Source: CBCXVS01 sp965178525
GTDB lineage: Bacteria; Tectomicrobia; Entotheonellia; Entotheonellales; Entotheonellaceae
NCBI GenBank assembly: GCA_965178525.1
Contig: CBCXVS010000005.1
Coordinates: 1-64,000, forward strand
Direction of reading: 5' to 3'
Length of the DNA stretch: 64,000 bases
Positions 35,858-45,209 of the stretch are shown here, piece after piece (position 1 is the stretch's first letter; each line of letters starts with the position of its first letter). The notes under the pieces are model-generated. The model ran no database searches. It saw only the letters and a program-made list of their open reading frames with translations, and was not told the origin of the DNA. The position numbers and the translations under genes are program-made.

Positions 35858-36466
35858 CTACTTTACGGCTGGCGATATCGGGGTTGCAATCGGTCCACGT
35901 ACCAAACGAATACTGCCCGTGGTGTGTTCCTGGACACTCGGATGGGCCTCGACCTGAATGCGTCGTTGACCCCGCTTCCCCGTTCTAAAATTGAACAGGT
36001 AGATATCATGGATGTGGCCGGTGCCCCGGGTGGCGACTTCCTTTTCCCAATACCATTCGCCCCCGTCCTTGGCAAATGCCTCAGAGTAACCAACCGATTT
36101 TCCTCTGTAAGACCGGTTGGGTTTCTTTGCCTGATAAATAGCGGCATATTCCTCAAAGGTAGGCACACGCCAATCACGATGGCCCCCGTAGCGTTGCTGG
36201 TTCATCTGAGTGACCCAGGCCATCGCCACCCGCCATCGGTTGGGAGCTATACCTTCAATATTCCGGTAGTCCTGCACCATCCACATCAGTTGCGTACAGG
36301 TGTCGAGCACCGTGCTCGAATCGGCAGGGACAAAGCGGTCAGGGCGCGCCATACACTGGGCGAGCTCCGGTGAGATCGGTTTCGGGGTGACACAGGAGGT
36401 GAGAACAGCCAAAACAACACAACAAGACAAGGTCAACCCAGGATATACTGCGCTTCGATGACTCAT
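35858..36466 (-). CDS. DUF1566 (Lcl C-terminal) lipoprotein
   Basis: The 202-aa protein starts with a lipoprotein signal ending in LTSC, so it should be anchored in the envelope. The rest is a DUF1566 domain: DRFVPADSSTVLDTCTQLMW, YGGHRDWRVPTFEEYAAIY and the late IRLVRGP are its typical strands, with Trp-rich core. These domains occur in surface proteins and adhesins; no specific role can be given. It is a single gene convergent with the LLM gene. Confidence 0.85.
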   Translation of the reverse strand: MSHRSAVYPGLTLSCCVVLAVLTSCVTPKPISPELAQCMARPDRFVPADSSTVLDTCTQLMWMVQDYRNIEGIAPNRWRVAMAWVTQMNQQRYGGHRDWRVPTFEEYAAIYQAKKPNRSYRGKSVGYSEAFAKDGGEWYWEKEVATRGTGHIHDIYLFNFRTGKRGQRRIQVEAHPSVQEHTTGSIRLVRGPIATPISPAVK

Positions 36467-36830
36467 GTTCTCTCTCCCATCAGTTGCTTCACTTCTTGGG
36501 GCTTATGGGAGCGCACTATAACATGTTGCCCCTTCGTGCCCAACTCGCTTCAGGATACACATCGTCATTGCTCCCCAAGACGTCGTATGCTACTAAATGT
36601 GCTCATGGCGTCGAGCGGCCTGCGTACGGGGATTTTGCAACCGCGTGCCGGTGCAGGCGGCTTGACGCACCGCCGTGGCAGAACACACAGTTACGCACCG
36701 CGTCCATCTCACATGTTTGAGCGCCGGGCGACACGATGTCGCATGCACGGCGGTGATGACAAATGGCCTTGGCCCTCACTTGGTGCGCGATCACCAGGAC
36801 CGGATAGATCAGTTATGGAGGAGACGTTTC
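36467..36830. other. Divergent intergenic region, no gene seen
   Basis: About 360 bases between the DUF1566 gene and the Gfo/Idh/MocA gene. No coding frame with recognisable content; it presumably holds the two promoters. A GGAGGAGA ribosome site ends the region. Confidence 0.45.
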
Positions 36831-37868
36831 ATGGCTGAAGCAACGATTCGCGTCGGGCTGATCGGCACCGGCGGCAACGTGCGCAACCGCCACATTCCCG
36901 GCTTTCAAAAGGTTGAGGGGTGTGAGATCGCGGCGGTGGCCAATCGCAGCATCGCGTCTGGTCAACGCGTCGCCGACCAATTCCATATCCCACAGGTTTA
37001 CGCCAACTGGCAGGAACTGCTCGAAGACGACCGCATCAACGCGGTTTGTATCGGCACCTGGCCCTATATGCACCGCACGCTCACACTGGCGGCGCTGGAA
37101 AAAGGCAAACATGTGCTGACCGAGGCCCGCATGGCCTCCACCTCCCAGGAGGCCCGTGACATGTTGGCGGCGTCGCTACGCCACCCGGATTTAGTGTGTC
37201 AGTTAACCCCAACATCCACGAGCTACAAGATCGACAATGTCCTCAAGCAGATGATCGGCGATGGCTTCCTGGGTGACGTGCTGTCAGTCGAGATGCAGCG
37301 GCTACAAACCGGTTTCGCCGATTTCGGCGGTGACTTGCACTGGCGCCATGACTGGATGCTCAGCGGGTACAACACCTTGAACATCGGCGCGTCCTACGAA
37401 TCGATGATGCGTTGGCTTGGACGCGGCAACCGGGTCATGGCCATGTCCAAAGTCCACGTGCCCTACCGGCGCAATGCTAACGGCGACCTCGTCTCGGTCA
37501 CCATTCCCGACCACGTGGATATTCTCTACGAGTTGGTCAACGGCGCCCAGGTGCACATGCGGATGAGTGCGACAACCGGACTGTCGACCGGCAATCAGAT
37601 GTGGATATACGGCAGCGAGGGCACCATCTACGTCGACCAGCAGCAAAACGTCTTCGCCGCACGCCGCGGTGATACGGAACTCGCCGAAGTCCCCAACCCG
37701 CCGGAGCAGCAAGCCTACTACCGGGTAGAAGAGCAGTTTACCAACGCGATTCGCGGCACCGAACAAGTTACGATGGTGCCTTTTGAAACCGGCGTTTATT
37801 ACATGGAGTGGACGGAAGCCGTCTACCGCAGCGCCAAGACCGGACAGGTGGTGTACTTACCGTTGTAA
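36831..37868 (+). CDS. Gfo/Idh/MocA family oxidoreductase
   Basis: A 345-aa NAD(P)-dependent oxidoreductase. The Rossmann start IRVGLIGTGGNVRNRHIPGF and VCIGTWPYMH, KGKHVLTEARMA are typical, with the usual EKP replaced by TEAR. The catalytic C-terminal half includes GDLHWRHDWMLSGYNTLNIG with the His region. A GGAGGAGA site precedes the ATG. The family handles sugars, inositols and related compounds; the replacement of the conserved Lys in E-K-P by Ala-Arg is unusual and may alter activity. Neighbours give no pathway. Confidence 0.88.
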   Translation: MAEATIRVGLIGTGGNVRNRHIPGFQKVEGCEIAAVANRSIASGQRVADQFHIPQVYANWQELLEDDRINAVCIGTWPYMHRTLTLAALEKGKHVLTEARMASTSQEARDMLAASLRHPDLVCQLTPTSTSYKIDNVLKQMIGDGFLGDVLSVEMQRLQTGFADFGGDLHWRHDWMLSGYNTLNIGASYESMMRWLGRGNRVMAMSKVHVPYRRNANGDLVSVTIPDHVDILYELVNGAQVHMRMSATTGLSTGNQMWIYGSEGTIYVDQQQNVFAARRGDTELAEVPNPPEQQAYYRVEEQFTNAIRGTEQVTMVPFETGVYYMEWTEAVYRSAKTGQVVYLPL

Positions 37869-37946
37869 GGGGTGGCCGTGGCATACGTCCACGCCTATTG
37901 GGCATGGGGACCCCACCAGAGATCCGGCGCTGTGCACCCGAACGCG

Positions 37947-38516
37947 TTACCGCTTTTCGGCGTCGTGAGTCATCTGTTCGAGTTCACGTCTCAGGGTGTC
38001 AGCCTCAAGTTTCGCGACATCGTCAAGAAAAAGCTGATGCATCCAAAAAGACGGCACAGGCGGAACATCGCCCCATCGCGTGCCGGCCCGATAGAGGAGG
38101 AAGAGGTCCCACGCCACACGATGCCGCCGCTGACGGCGTCCCAGCTGTAAGACCTGATGATAGGCTTTCGATCCGATTAAGTCATAATCCCAAAAATGCA
38201 CCAGCCGAGCATCACGAGGCAACGACGATCGCACACCTTCTGCGGCCTGCAAGGAGTCGTTCTCAAGCACGGGCAGCCACAACATATACAGGCGAAAATC
38301 ACACGTCGCAGAAAGCGATAACACGGCTTCAGCGGCTGACCGAGCGCCGGAGAGGCAGACGTCACATGTGGGAGAGACGAGAAACACGAGCCTCGGGACT
38401 GAGACATCCGCATTGAAATTTTCACGCAATGCCGCGGCTCCTATCCCAATCTGTGGAGGCGGCAAGACCGGCTCATCTTGTCTAGACATAAAAGTGTCGC
38501 TTCTCTTCACTCGCAT
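37947..38516 (-). CDS. Thioredoxin-like protein with CxxC motif
   Basis: The 189-aa product has LVFLVSPTCDVCLSGA, a CxxC motif directly after a beta-strand as in thioredoxin folds, preceded by ALRENFNAD. No signal peptide is apparent, so it is probably cytoplasmic. Downstream helices and FWDYDLIGSKAYHQVL, DLFLLYRAGTRWGD follow the order of a thioredoxin domain. Its partner is unknown. The start is uncertain: ATG at 38516 or at 38489, neither with a strong ribosome site. Confidence 0.65.
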   Translation of the reverse strand: MRVKRSDTFMSRQDEPVLPPPQIGIGAAALRENFNADVSVPRLVFLVSPTCDVCLSGARSAAEAVLSLSATCDFRLYMLWLPVLENDSLQAAEGVRSSLPRDARLVHFWDYDLIGSKAYHQVLQLGRRQRRHRVAWDLFLLYRAGTRWGDVPPVPSFWMHQLFLDDVAKLEADTLRRELEQMTHDAEKR

Positions 38517-38615
38517 CAGCTGCCACTATGGTAGGCCGTACACGCCGCCTGAAAAACCCTACCAGGCAACGTTTCGGCATCTGCCCACCGAGCGTTATGC
38601 CCGGTCCCAACAGTT

Positions 38616-39029
38616 TTAGGTCGCAATCAACACCATGGCGACGAGGCCGAGCACGATACCCATACCCTGTCGTATCGAGATCGTCTCGCCCAGAATCAGC
38701 CACGCCAAGCCAATGGATAGGATCGGGTACAGCGCGGTGAACGTCACGATGAGGGCGACGGGACCCCGCGCCATGGCGAGGACGTAGCATAGTGCCCCCA
38801 CAATGCCCATGGCGCCTGCCATCACCGCGAGGCCGGCGCCTCGCCAACTCGCTTCCAGGCGAAATTGCATCGAGTACAACACCAGGAGCGCCACGAAGAT
38901 GGCCCCAAAGACCTCGTAGACCATCACACTGCGTGGACTCAAATACTGGGTCGTGAGCTTCGGCAAAAAACCCCAAAGTCCCCAGGCGAGAATCACGCCA
39001 AATGCGGGTAGTACCCATCCGGTCATCAT
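38616..39029 (-). CDS. Single-EamA-domain membrane protein (DMT superfamily)
   Basis: The 137-aa protein has four to five hydrophobic helices and the single EamA repeat: VLPAFGVILAWGLWGFLPKL, FGAIFVALLVLY, AGAMGIVGALCYVLAMARG, TALYPILSIGLAWLILGE. Full-size DMT carriers have two such repeats, so this is a half-size, EmrE-like or paired-type transporter. It is downstream of the guanine-deaminase-like gene in the purine locus, so a purine or metabolite exporter/importer role is possible but unproven. Confidence 0.85.
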   Translation of the reverse strand: MMTGWVLPAFGVILAWGLWGFLPKLTTQYLSPRSVMVYEVFGAIFVALLVLYSMQFRLEASWRGAGLAVMAGAMGIVGALCYVLAMARGPVALIVTFTALYPILSIGLAWLILGETISIRQGMGIVLGLVAMVLIAT

Positions 39030-39097
39030 CTGACTCCATTTATGGCCCGATTCGATAAGATAGAATGTACATGATCTGACATAACCTGCACCTGCTA

Positions 39098-39565
39098 TCA
39101 GTACGGTGTCTTGTCCGCTTTGCGTTGCCAGGCGGCAAAGACCACTCGCGCTTCTTCAGCCAACATCCGCATGGACGGGATCGATCGTGCCTCGACAGGC
39201 GCGGTGATTTCGCGGTAGAGCCGTTCGTCATCGAAGCCGATAGACGCGGCATCGTGGCGCGTGTTGGCATAGTAGACGCGATCCAGCCGCGCCCAATAAA
39301 TGGCGCCGAGACACATCGGACAAGGTTCGCAACTCGTATAGATGTCGCAGCCGCGCAAATCGAAACGGCGCAACGCCGTACATGCCGCCCGTATGGCCTC
39401 GATCTCGGCGTGCGCCGTCGGGTCGTTGGCGACGGTGACGCGGTTGCAGCCCTCTGCGATCATCGCATTGTCCTTGACGATAACCGCGCCAAAAGGCCCG
39501 CCTCGGTTGATCCGCATCGCTTCGTCAGACAGCGCGATGGCGCGCCGCATATGATTCACATTCAT
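39098..39565 (-). CDS. guaD: Guanine-deaminase-like nucleoside/CMP deaminase family enzyme
   Basis: The 155-aa zinc hydrolase shows the CDA-fold motifs TAHAEIEAI (His ligand and catalytic Glu) and CEPCPMCLGAIYWAR (two Cys ligands). The C-terminal SIPSMRMLAEEARVVFAAWQ is typical of the short GuaD type. Guanine deaminase turns guanine into xanthine, the substrate of the adjacent xanthine dehydrogenase, and the start overlaps the xdhB stop (TGATG), so they are translationally coupled. A tRNA adenosine deaminase is less likely given context. The ATG at 39565 is used; the longer frame to 39586 would begin inside xdhB. Confidence 0.85.
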   Translation of the reverse strand: MNVNHMRRAIALSDEAMRINRGGPFGAVIVKDNAMIAEGCNRVTVANDPTAHAEIEAIRAACTALRRFDLRGCDIYTSCEPCPMCLGAIYWARLDRVYYANTRHDAASIGFDDERLYREITAPVEARSIPSMRMLAEEARVVFAAWQRKADKTPY

Positions 39566-41906
39566 CAGGTACCACCCGGTTGACAACCGCTACGTCGGGA
39601 CTTCAAGTCTTCCACCGCCATCAAAACCGCCTCCGGCGTCGCCGGCGCGTTGAGACACGGACTGAGCCCAACGCCCCCCACGTGCGCGATGGCGTCCTTG
39701 ATCGCCTGCAAGACCGATATCGCCAGCATCAGCGGCGGTTCCCCGACAGCTTTTGAGCGATAAATGCCGTCCTCTTGATTGTGCCCGGACGCGAACAACG
39801 TGACCCGGACGTCGGCCGGCCAATCGCGACACGTTGGAATTTTGTAAGTGGAAGGGGCATGGGTTTGCAGCTCTCCGGCCGCGTTCCACCACAGTTCCTC
39901 GCTGGTGAGCCAGCCCACACCTTGCAAAAAACCGCCCTCGATTTGTCCGCGGTCAATCGCCGGATTAATCGATTTGCCGACATCGTGCAGAATATCGACC
40001 CGCAGGACTTGATACTCGCCGGTCAGGGTATCGACCATGACCTCCGAAACCGCTGCACCGTAGGCAAAGTATAGAAACGGCCGGCCACGGAACGTGCGGC
40101 GATCATAGTGAATCTTGGGGGTGCGGTAAAACCCAGTGGCCGAGAGCGACACACGCGCCAAATAGGCCTGTTGCGCCAGTTCGGCGAAGGATAACGTCTG
40201 CTCGCCGAGACGCACCTGATTGTTCCGAAACACGACCTGATCGCTCGGCACTTGAAAGTGATCGGCGGCAAATGCCGTCAGGCGCGCCTTGACGGTGCGG
40301 GCCGCCGCCTGCGCCGCCTGGCCGTTGAGATCCGTGCCGGACGAAGCCGCTGTCGCGGAGGCATTGGGGACTTTGCTCGTATCCGTCGCGGTCATCTTGA
40401 TCCGGTCAATATCGATCTGCAATTCCTCCGCCACCACTTGCGCCACTTTGGTGAACAGCCCCTGCCCCATCTCAGTGCCGCCGTGGTTCAACTGCACGCT
40501 ACCATCCGAGTAGACCTGCAACAACGCCCCCGCTTGATTGAGATGGGTGGCCGTGAAGGCAATGCCAAATTTGACCGGCGTCAAGGCCATGCCCCGTTTC
40601 AATACCGGACTCGTGGCGTTAAACGCCTGCACGGCCTGACGCCGGGCGCGGTAGTCCGCGCTCCGCTCCAGTTCCGCCACGAGGTCCGCCATGATATTGT
40701 CTTCAACACGCATATGGTACGGGGTGACATCGCGCTCGCCCAGGCCATAGAAATTGGCCTGGCGCACATCGAGGGCGTCCAGGCCCAAATAGCGGGCGAT
40801 CTCGTCCACCACGGTCTCGACACCAGCATACCCTGCGGTCCGCCGAAGCCGCGAAAGGCGGTATTGGAGACCGTATGGGTTTTACAACGGTGGGAGGTGA
40901 TCGTCACATGGGGCAAATAATAGCCATTGTCGCAATGGAACATCGCCCGGTCGTTCACCGGACCGGACAGATCAGCCGACATGCCGCAGCGCGAGGCCAG
41001 CTCCAGGGCAATCCCCTGCATACGCCCCTTGTCATCGAAACCCACATCGTACGTGGCGACAAAATCGTGCCGTTTCCCGGTCATGATCATATCTTCGTCC
41101 CGATCCAAGCGCAGTTTGACCGGACGCCCGGTTTTGGCTGCCAGCACGGCCGCGATACACGCAAACAACGCCGGCTGCGACTCCTTGCCGCCAAAGCCGC
41201 CCCCCATGCGTCGGCACACGACCGTCACGTCATGGGCTGACGTCCCGAGCGCTTGGGCCACCTTGTGTTGCACCTCACCGGGGTATTGCGTGGAGCTGTA
41301 CACCAGCATGGCCTCATCCTCTTGCGGCATGGCCAGGGCAATCTGCCCTTCGAGGTAAAACTGGTCTTGCCCGCCAATACGCAGCGTGCCGTGCAGGCGA
41401 TGCGGCGCCTTGGCCAGGGCGTCGGCAGCGTCGCCACGCGCCAGCCTCTCGGTTGGCAGCACGAATGAGGCGTGGGTCAGAGCCGCTTCAGGGGTCAAGA
41501 TCGGCGGCAGTGCCTCGTAGTCGATGACTGCCAGGCGGACCGCACGGCGCGCTTGCGCGATGGTGTGAGCGGCAACGGCAAAAATCGCTTGCCTCACATA
41601 TTGCACCAAGGCGTCGGCAAAGATGGGATCATCAGCGACAATGGCCCCGTAGTCATTGGTTCCGGGGATATCGCTGGCGGTGACCACAGCGGCCACACCC
41701 GGAGCGTGGCGCACGGGCGCCAGGTCGAGCGCGGTCAGACGCGCATGGGCCTGGGGGCTCGTGCCGATGGCAGCATGCAGCAGTCCCTGTGGTTCGGGGA
41801 GATCATCCGTGTAAAGCGCTTCACCCGTCACGTGCAAGTATGCACTGTCGTGCACGAACGAGCTGCCGACAGCGCCCCGGATACCATCTTTCGACATACG
41901 ATTCAC
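39565..41906 (-). pseudogene. xdhB: Xanthine dehydrogenase molybdenum subunit, frameshifted
   Basis: The Mo-binding subunit oxidises hypoxanthine and xanthine to urate. The first frame (41906 to about 40815) carries EGQIALAMPQ, RRMGGGFGGKE and SNTAFRGFGGPQGM. From about 40812 the second frame resumes with VDEIARYLGLDALDVRQ, ALTPVKFGIAF, NHGGTEMGQGL and the end with AVGEPPLMLA (catalytic Glu). One missing base after GGTATG (about 40832) would restore AGVETVVDEIA. It overlaps xdhA by 4 nt and guaD by 1 nt, so the operon order is preserved. As written the protein is truncated after roughly 365 residues and lacks the active-site half. Confidence 0.88.
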
Positions 41907-43416
41907 ACTCTTTCACGCGGTTCTGTATCTTCGTCCATGAGGCGTATCGTGCCGCCCTGCCCAGCCGTCTCCAGCCAAAAGCGCCACAACAGATTTTTCG
42001 CCACCAAGCGGCGGTACGCGGCACTGGCGCGCATATCAGTAATGGGCGTGTAATCCTGATCGAGCCTGGGTATCGCGGCGCTCACCGACGCCTCCGTCCA
42101 TGGCTGCCCCATGAGCGCCTGCTCACACCCTAAAGCGCGCTGTGGCATTGCCGCCATGCCACCATAGCAGATACGGATGTCGCACACCACATCATCTTCT
42201 AATGTCAAGCAATAGGCGCCGCAGACGGCGGAAATGTCCTGGTCATACCGTTTGGCAACCTTGTAGACGCGGACGTGCCGATCCGGCGCATGGATGGGGA
42301 TACGCAACCGCTCGATCCATTCGCCCGGCGCCAGCGCCGTGCGCCGGTAGGCGAGCGAGATAGAAGGCATCGAGCACGAGCTCGCGGCGTTGCGCCCCTT
42401 GCCGCAATATCAAGGTGGTACCCAGGACCATGAGCGCGGGTATCGCATCGCCGATCGGCGACCCGTTGGCCACGTTGCCCGCCAGCGTCGCCACATTCCG
42501 AATCGGCGGCGAGGCAAAGCGTCGCAACATCTCTTCCAACGCCGGATAGTGCTACGTGAGCAAGTCGTGGACATCCGTGAGGGTAACGGCGGCCCCCACG
42601 TCGATGTAGCCATCCGTGACCTGCAGGCGGGTGAGTTCCTCCATCCACCTGGCCAAGGGAAATGACCACCTCCAGCTCTTGGTGCTGTTTGCTCACCCAA
42701 AGCCCGACGTCCGTCCCGCCCGCAAGAAGACAGGCGTTGGGATAACGCTGCATCAAGGTCGCGACATCGGCCAGCGTGGTGGGCGCAAAATAGCGGCGTT
42801 CGGCGCCGATCGCAAGCATGGCATGGCGTTGCATGCCGCGCAACTGCTCGACCATGGCGTCATCTTCGTTCGGCTTGTCCTGGGCGCGTGCGCTGCCGTC
42901 GCGATACATGCGCTGCGCGGCGTCAATAATGGGACGATAGCCGGTGCAGCGGCAGAGGTTGCCGGCCAAGACATCATCGATGAGTTGGCGCGACGGCTGC
43001 GCCTCGGATTTGTACAGCGCAAACAGCGACATGACAAAGCCAGGGGTGCAGAACCCACACTGCGAGGCGTGACACGCGACCATGGCGCGTTGCACCGGAT
43101 GCAAGCTCCCATCCGGCGCCCGCAAGCTTTCGACCGTGATCAAAGCTTTACCGTCCAGTATGGGCACAAACTGCATGCAGGCATTGATCGCACGAAAGTG
43201 CAAACGGTTGTCTCGCAGCTCCCCCAAAACCACCGTGCAGGCGCCACAGTCCCCTTCGGCGCGGCCTTCCTTCGCGCCGGTTCGCCGCAACTGCTGGCGC
43301 AGATAATTTAGAATGGTCAGGGTCGGATCGACATCCCGCAGTTCGATCACCTCGCCATCCAGGAGAAACCGGATGGTATCACGCTGCGACGGGGAGTTCT
43401 GTGCTGGTGCAGCCAT
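41903..43416 (-). pseudogene. xdhA: Xanthine dehydrogenase Fe-S/FAD subunit, several lesions
   Basis: Starting at ATG 43416 the two [2Fe-2S] domains are intact (EGDCGACTVVLGE, then QCGFCTPGF and GNLCRCTGYRP), followed by the FAD-domain start ACLLAGGTDVGLWV. The frame then breaks at 42640-42647, where TCCA is duplicated in tandem. An in-frame TAG follows at 42552-42554 between LLT and HYPALEE. A second 4-bp duplication (GCGA, 42351-42358) shifts the frame again before AYRRTALAPGEW. Removing one copy at each duplication restores a continuous FAD domain down to 41903. Three independent lesions make this a clear pseudogene; only the Fe-S part could still be made. Confidence 0.88.
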
Positions 43417-43423
43417 GATCACC

Positions 43424-43630
43424 TCAACTGCCTCGATAGGTTGTATAACTCCACGGCGAGACCAGGAGTGGCACGTGATCATGCGCGTCCTCGGCCGCCA
43501 TGCCAAAGCGCACCGTGACCACATCCAGAAACGGCGGGTCGGGCAGCAGGATGCCGGATTGCGCATCGTATTCGCCAATATAAAAGATCTGCCGTATCCG
43601 CAGACCAAGTAAAGCATATCGTTGGCGTCA
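43424..43630 (-). pseudogene. uraH: 5-hydroxyisourate hydrolase, C-terminal fragment
   Basis: A minus-strand frame without its own start reads [47 protein letters not shown] and stops at 43424. The terminal Tyr-Arg-Gly-Ser and the HVPLL segment are signatures of HIUase (transthyretin-like), which hydrolyses the product of urate oxidation. The N-terminal half is absent upstream. It ends 8 bases before xdhA, so it was the first gene of a purine-degradation operon. The fragment is too short to be in a standard ORF list and would be missed by automatic calling. Confidence 0.75.
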
Positions 43631-43697
43631 TCTTCAAGCCAAACGCGTTTCCGAGGCCTCATCGCTTGCAGAGTAGAGCCCTGCGCGGCTCCGCCTA

Positions 43698-43726
43698 TTG
43701 ACGCGATCTTGATCTTTTCTCATACT
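43698..43726 (+). promoter_or_regulatory. Putative sigma-70 promoter for the Uma2 gene
   Basis: TTGACG (43698-43703) and CATACT (43721-43726) with 17 bp spacing lie about 50 bases before the ATG at 43777. Both boxes match 5 of 6 positions. Confidence 0.5.
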
Positions 43727-43776
43727 GTGATGTGCATGACAGACGTTGGACATCCGGCAAAGGAAGGTGCCAAAAC

Positions 43777-44334
43777 ATGGTAGAGATCGCCAGTCCCAGT
43801 CCGCTTATCTCAGAAGATGATGAGTCCCTTTACGAAGTGGTGGACGGCCAGGTGGTGGAGCAGGATGCAATGGGTGCTTACGAAATACGGCTGGCCTCAT
43901 TATTGCTGGCGCATCTTGAGACCTTTGTCAGAGCGCACCAATTGGGCCGGGCGGCACAAGAGATGCTTTTCGATTTAGCCCCTGCCATGAACCGGAAACG
44001 GCGTCCTGACGTGGCCTTCGTGTCGTTTCAGCGCTGGCTAAAACAGCGGCGCATCCCGCGCACCGAAGCATGGGAGGTCATTCCCAACCTCGCTGTCGAG
44101 GTGGTCAGCCCTACCAATCGTGTTGATGACATGTTGGATAAAGTCGTTGAGTACTTTCAGGCAGGCGTCGAGCAAGTTTGGGTGATTTTTCCATCTCATG
44201 AACACGTGTATGTCTATGCCTCACCGACGCAAGTCAATATCTTGACCCGATCCGACACGCTGCACGGCGGCGCCATTTTACCACACTTTCAGTTACCATT
44301 GACGGAGCTGTTTGACGATACAGGGGATGGTTAA
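43777..44334 (+). CDS. Uma2 family (DUF820) restriction-endonuclease-like protein
   Basis: The 185-aa protein has the PD-(D/E)XK-type Uma2 fold: an N-terminal YEVVDGQVVEQ, RKRRPDVAFVS (catalytic Asp), NLAVEVVSPTNR (Glu) and VVEYFQAGVEQVWVIFP with the Lys/Gln region. Members are abundant in cyanobacteria and related genomes; their role is unknown. The start at 43777 has AAGGAAGG upstream. A second Uma2 lies at 56516-57142, with clear differences, so they are not a recent duplication. Confidence 0.88.
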   Translation: MVEIASPSPLISEDDESLYEVVDGQVVEQDAMGAYEIRLASLLLAHLETFVRAHQLGRAAQEMLFDLAPAMNRKRRPDVAFVSFQRWLKQRRIPRTEAWEVIPNLAVEVVSPTNRVDDMLDKVVEYFQAGVEQVWVIFPSHEHVYVYASPTQVNILTRSDTLHGGAILPHFQLPLTELFDDTGDG

Positions 44335-44387
44335 AGACTCGTCACGTACCGGGATCAAGAACAGTCGCACGTTGGCCAGTCCCCGTA

Positions 44388-44723
44388 TTAGGCATTGTCA
44401 TTACGATGGGCCACTCCTTTTGCCATCTTGAATGACACGTTCTTGGTGCTCGGATAAATCTGCACGTCTACAAGATCAGCTTCGTCGCCGTTCTCAAACA
44501 CAACCTTGAGGAAAAGGGTCCCAATCTTTTCCTCGATCTCATCGAGCAGACTAAACATTTGGTTATTCACAATCTCCTCATATGCCTCAAACTGTCGCTG
44601 GAGCATCGCAGGCATGAGGCTCAGATCAATTCGCCCTGTAAACGTGCTATCCTGTTCGGCAACCTGGGCTGTTGCAACCACATTCCGACTTTGATCAATA
44701 AGCGTAACGCGTTGTGAGATCAT
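44388..44723 (-). CDS. Hypothetical small protein, unknown function
   Basis: The 111-aa product has a beta-rich N-terminus (VTLIDQSRNVVATAQVAEQD), a helix-rich centre (LQRQFEAYEEIVNNQMFSLLDEIEEKI) and a beta-rich end (FENGDEADLVDVQIYPST). There is no signal peptide or membrane segment. It reads like a conserved small cytoplasmic protein, but I cannot assign a family. It lies among short toxin-antitoxin-like genes. Confidence 0.6.
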   Translation of the reverse strand: MISQRVTLIDQSRNVVATAQVAEQDSTFTGRIDLSLMPAMLQRQFEAYEEIVNNQMFSLLDEIEEKIGTLFLKVVFENGDEADLVDVQIYPSTKNVSFKMAKGVAHRNDNA

Positions 44724-44797
44724 GATGCGTGTCCTGATGTCTCTGTAAAAACTGCCGACCAGCTCCCTTGACCAACCGACTACTCTTTCTGATCATG

Positions 44798-44995
44798 TTA
44801 TGCTGCCTCTTTCGATGCAGGGTGCTTCAAATATGCAAGAATATCTGCGTTGACTCGCTCGATTTCCGCCAGGTAGCTGCTGGCCATCGCTTCGTATGCT
44901 TCTGGGGTATACGTCTTCCGCGCGGCGGCTAAGATACGCTCGAAGCGTAACACATACTCTTGCGCTGCCTGTAGTTCCACATCATTCTGAATCAT
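44798..44995 (-). CDS. Small helical protein, putative antitoxin-like partner
   Basis: The 65-aa protein (ATG 44995) is nearly all helical and charged: [21 protein letters not shown], then a second helix [22 protein letters not shown]. Short proteins of this type commonly pair with nucleotidyltransferase-like genes. Here its start overlaps the end of the truncated gene at 44982-45209 by 14 nt, implying coupled translation. Confidence 0.55.
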   Translation of the reverse strand: MIQNDVELQAAQEYVLRFERILAAARKTYTPEAYEAMASSYLAEIERVNADILAYLKHPASKEAA

Positions 44996-45209
44996 GCTCC
45001 ACGACCTCCACAATGCCACGCCGTTGCAAGTCACGGTGTGTCTGCCAGCCAATGATTAAATCTTCCATCTCATAGATGCGTTCCAGACGTGCGGTGATGA
45101 TGACGCGTTGCGCTGTGCCGTGGCCAAAGTGCGCAATGACCTCGGCAAGCGTGGCCCGATATATGCCGATGGGCAAATCACCCAACTCGTTGAAGGCAGG
45201 CCACGGCAT
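44982..45209 (-). pseudogene. Internally deleted DUF6932-like nucleotidyltransferase gene
   Basis: The N-terminal half FNELGDLPIGIYRATLAEVIAHFG and ITARLERIY matches the start of small nucleotidyltransferase-like proteins. The end [15 protein letters not shown] matches their C-terminus. The catalytic middle (GSFVTAKP...D-x-D) is absent, so about 70 residues were deleted in frame. What remains would be a 75-aa remnant with no activity. Confidence 0.5.
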
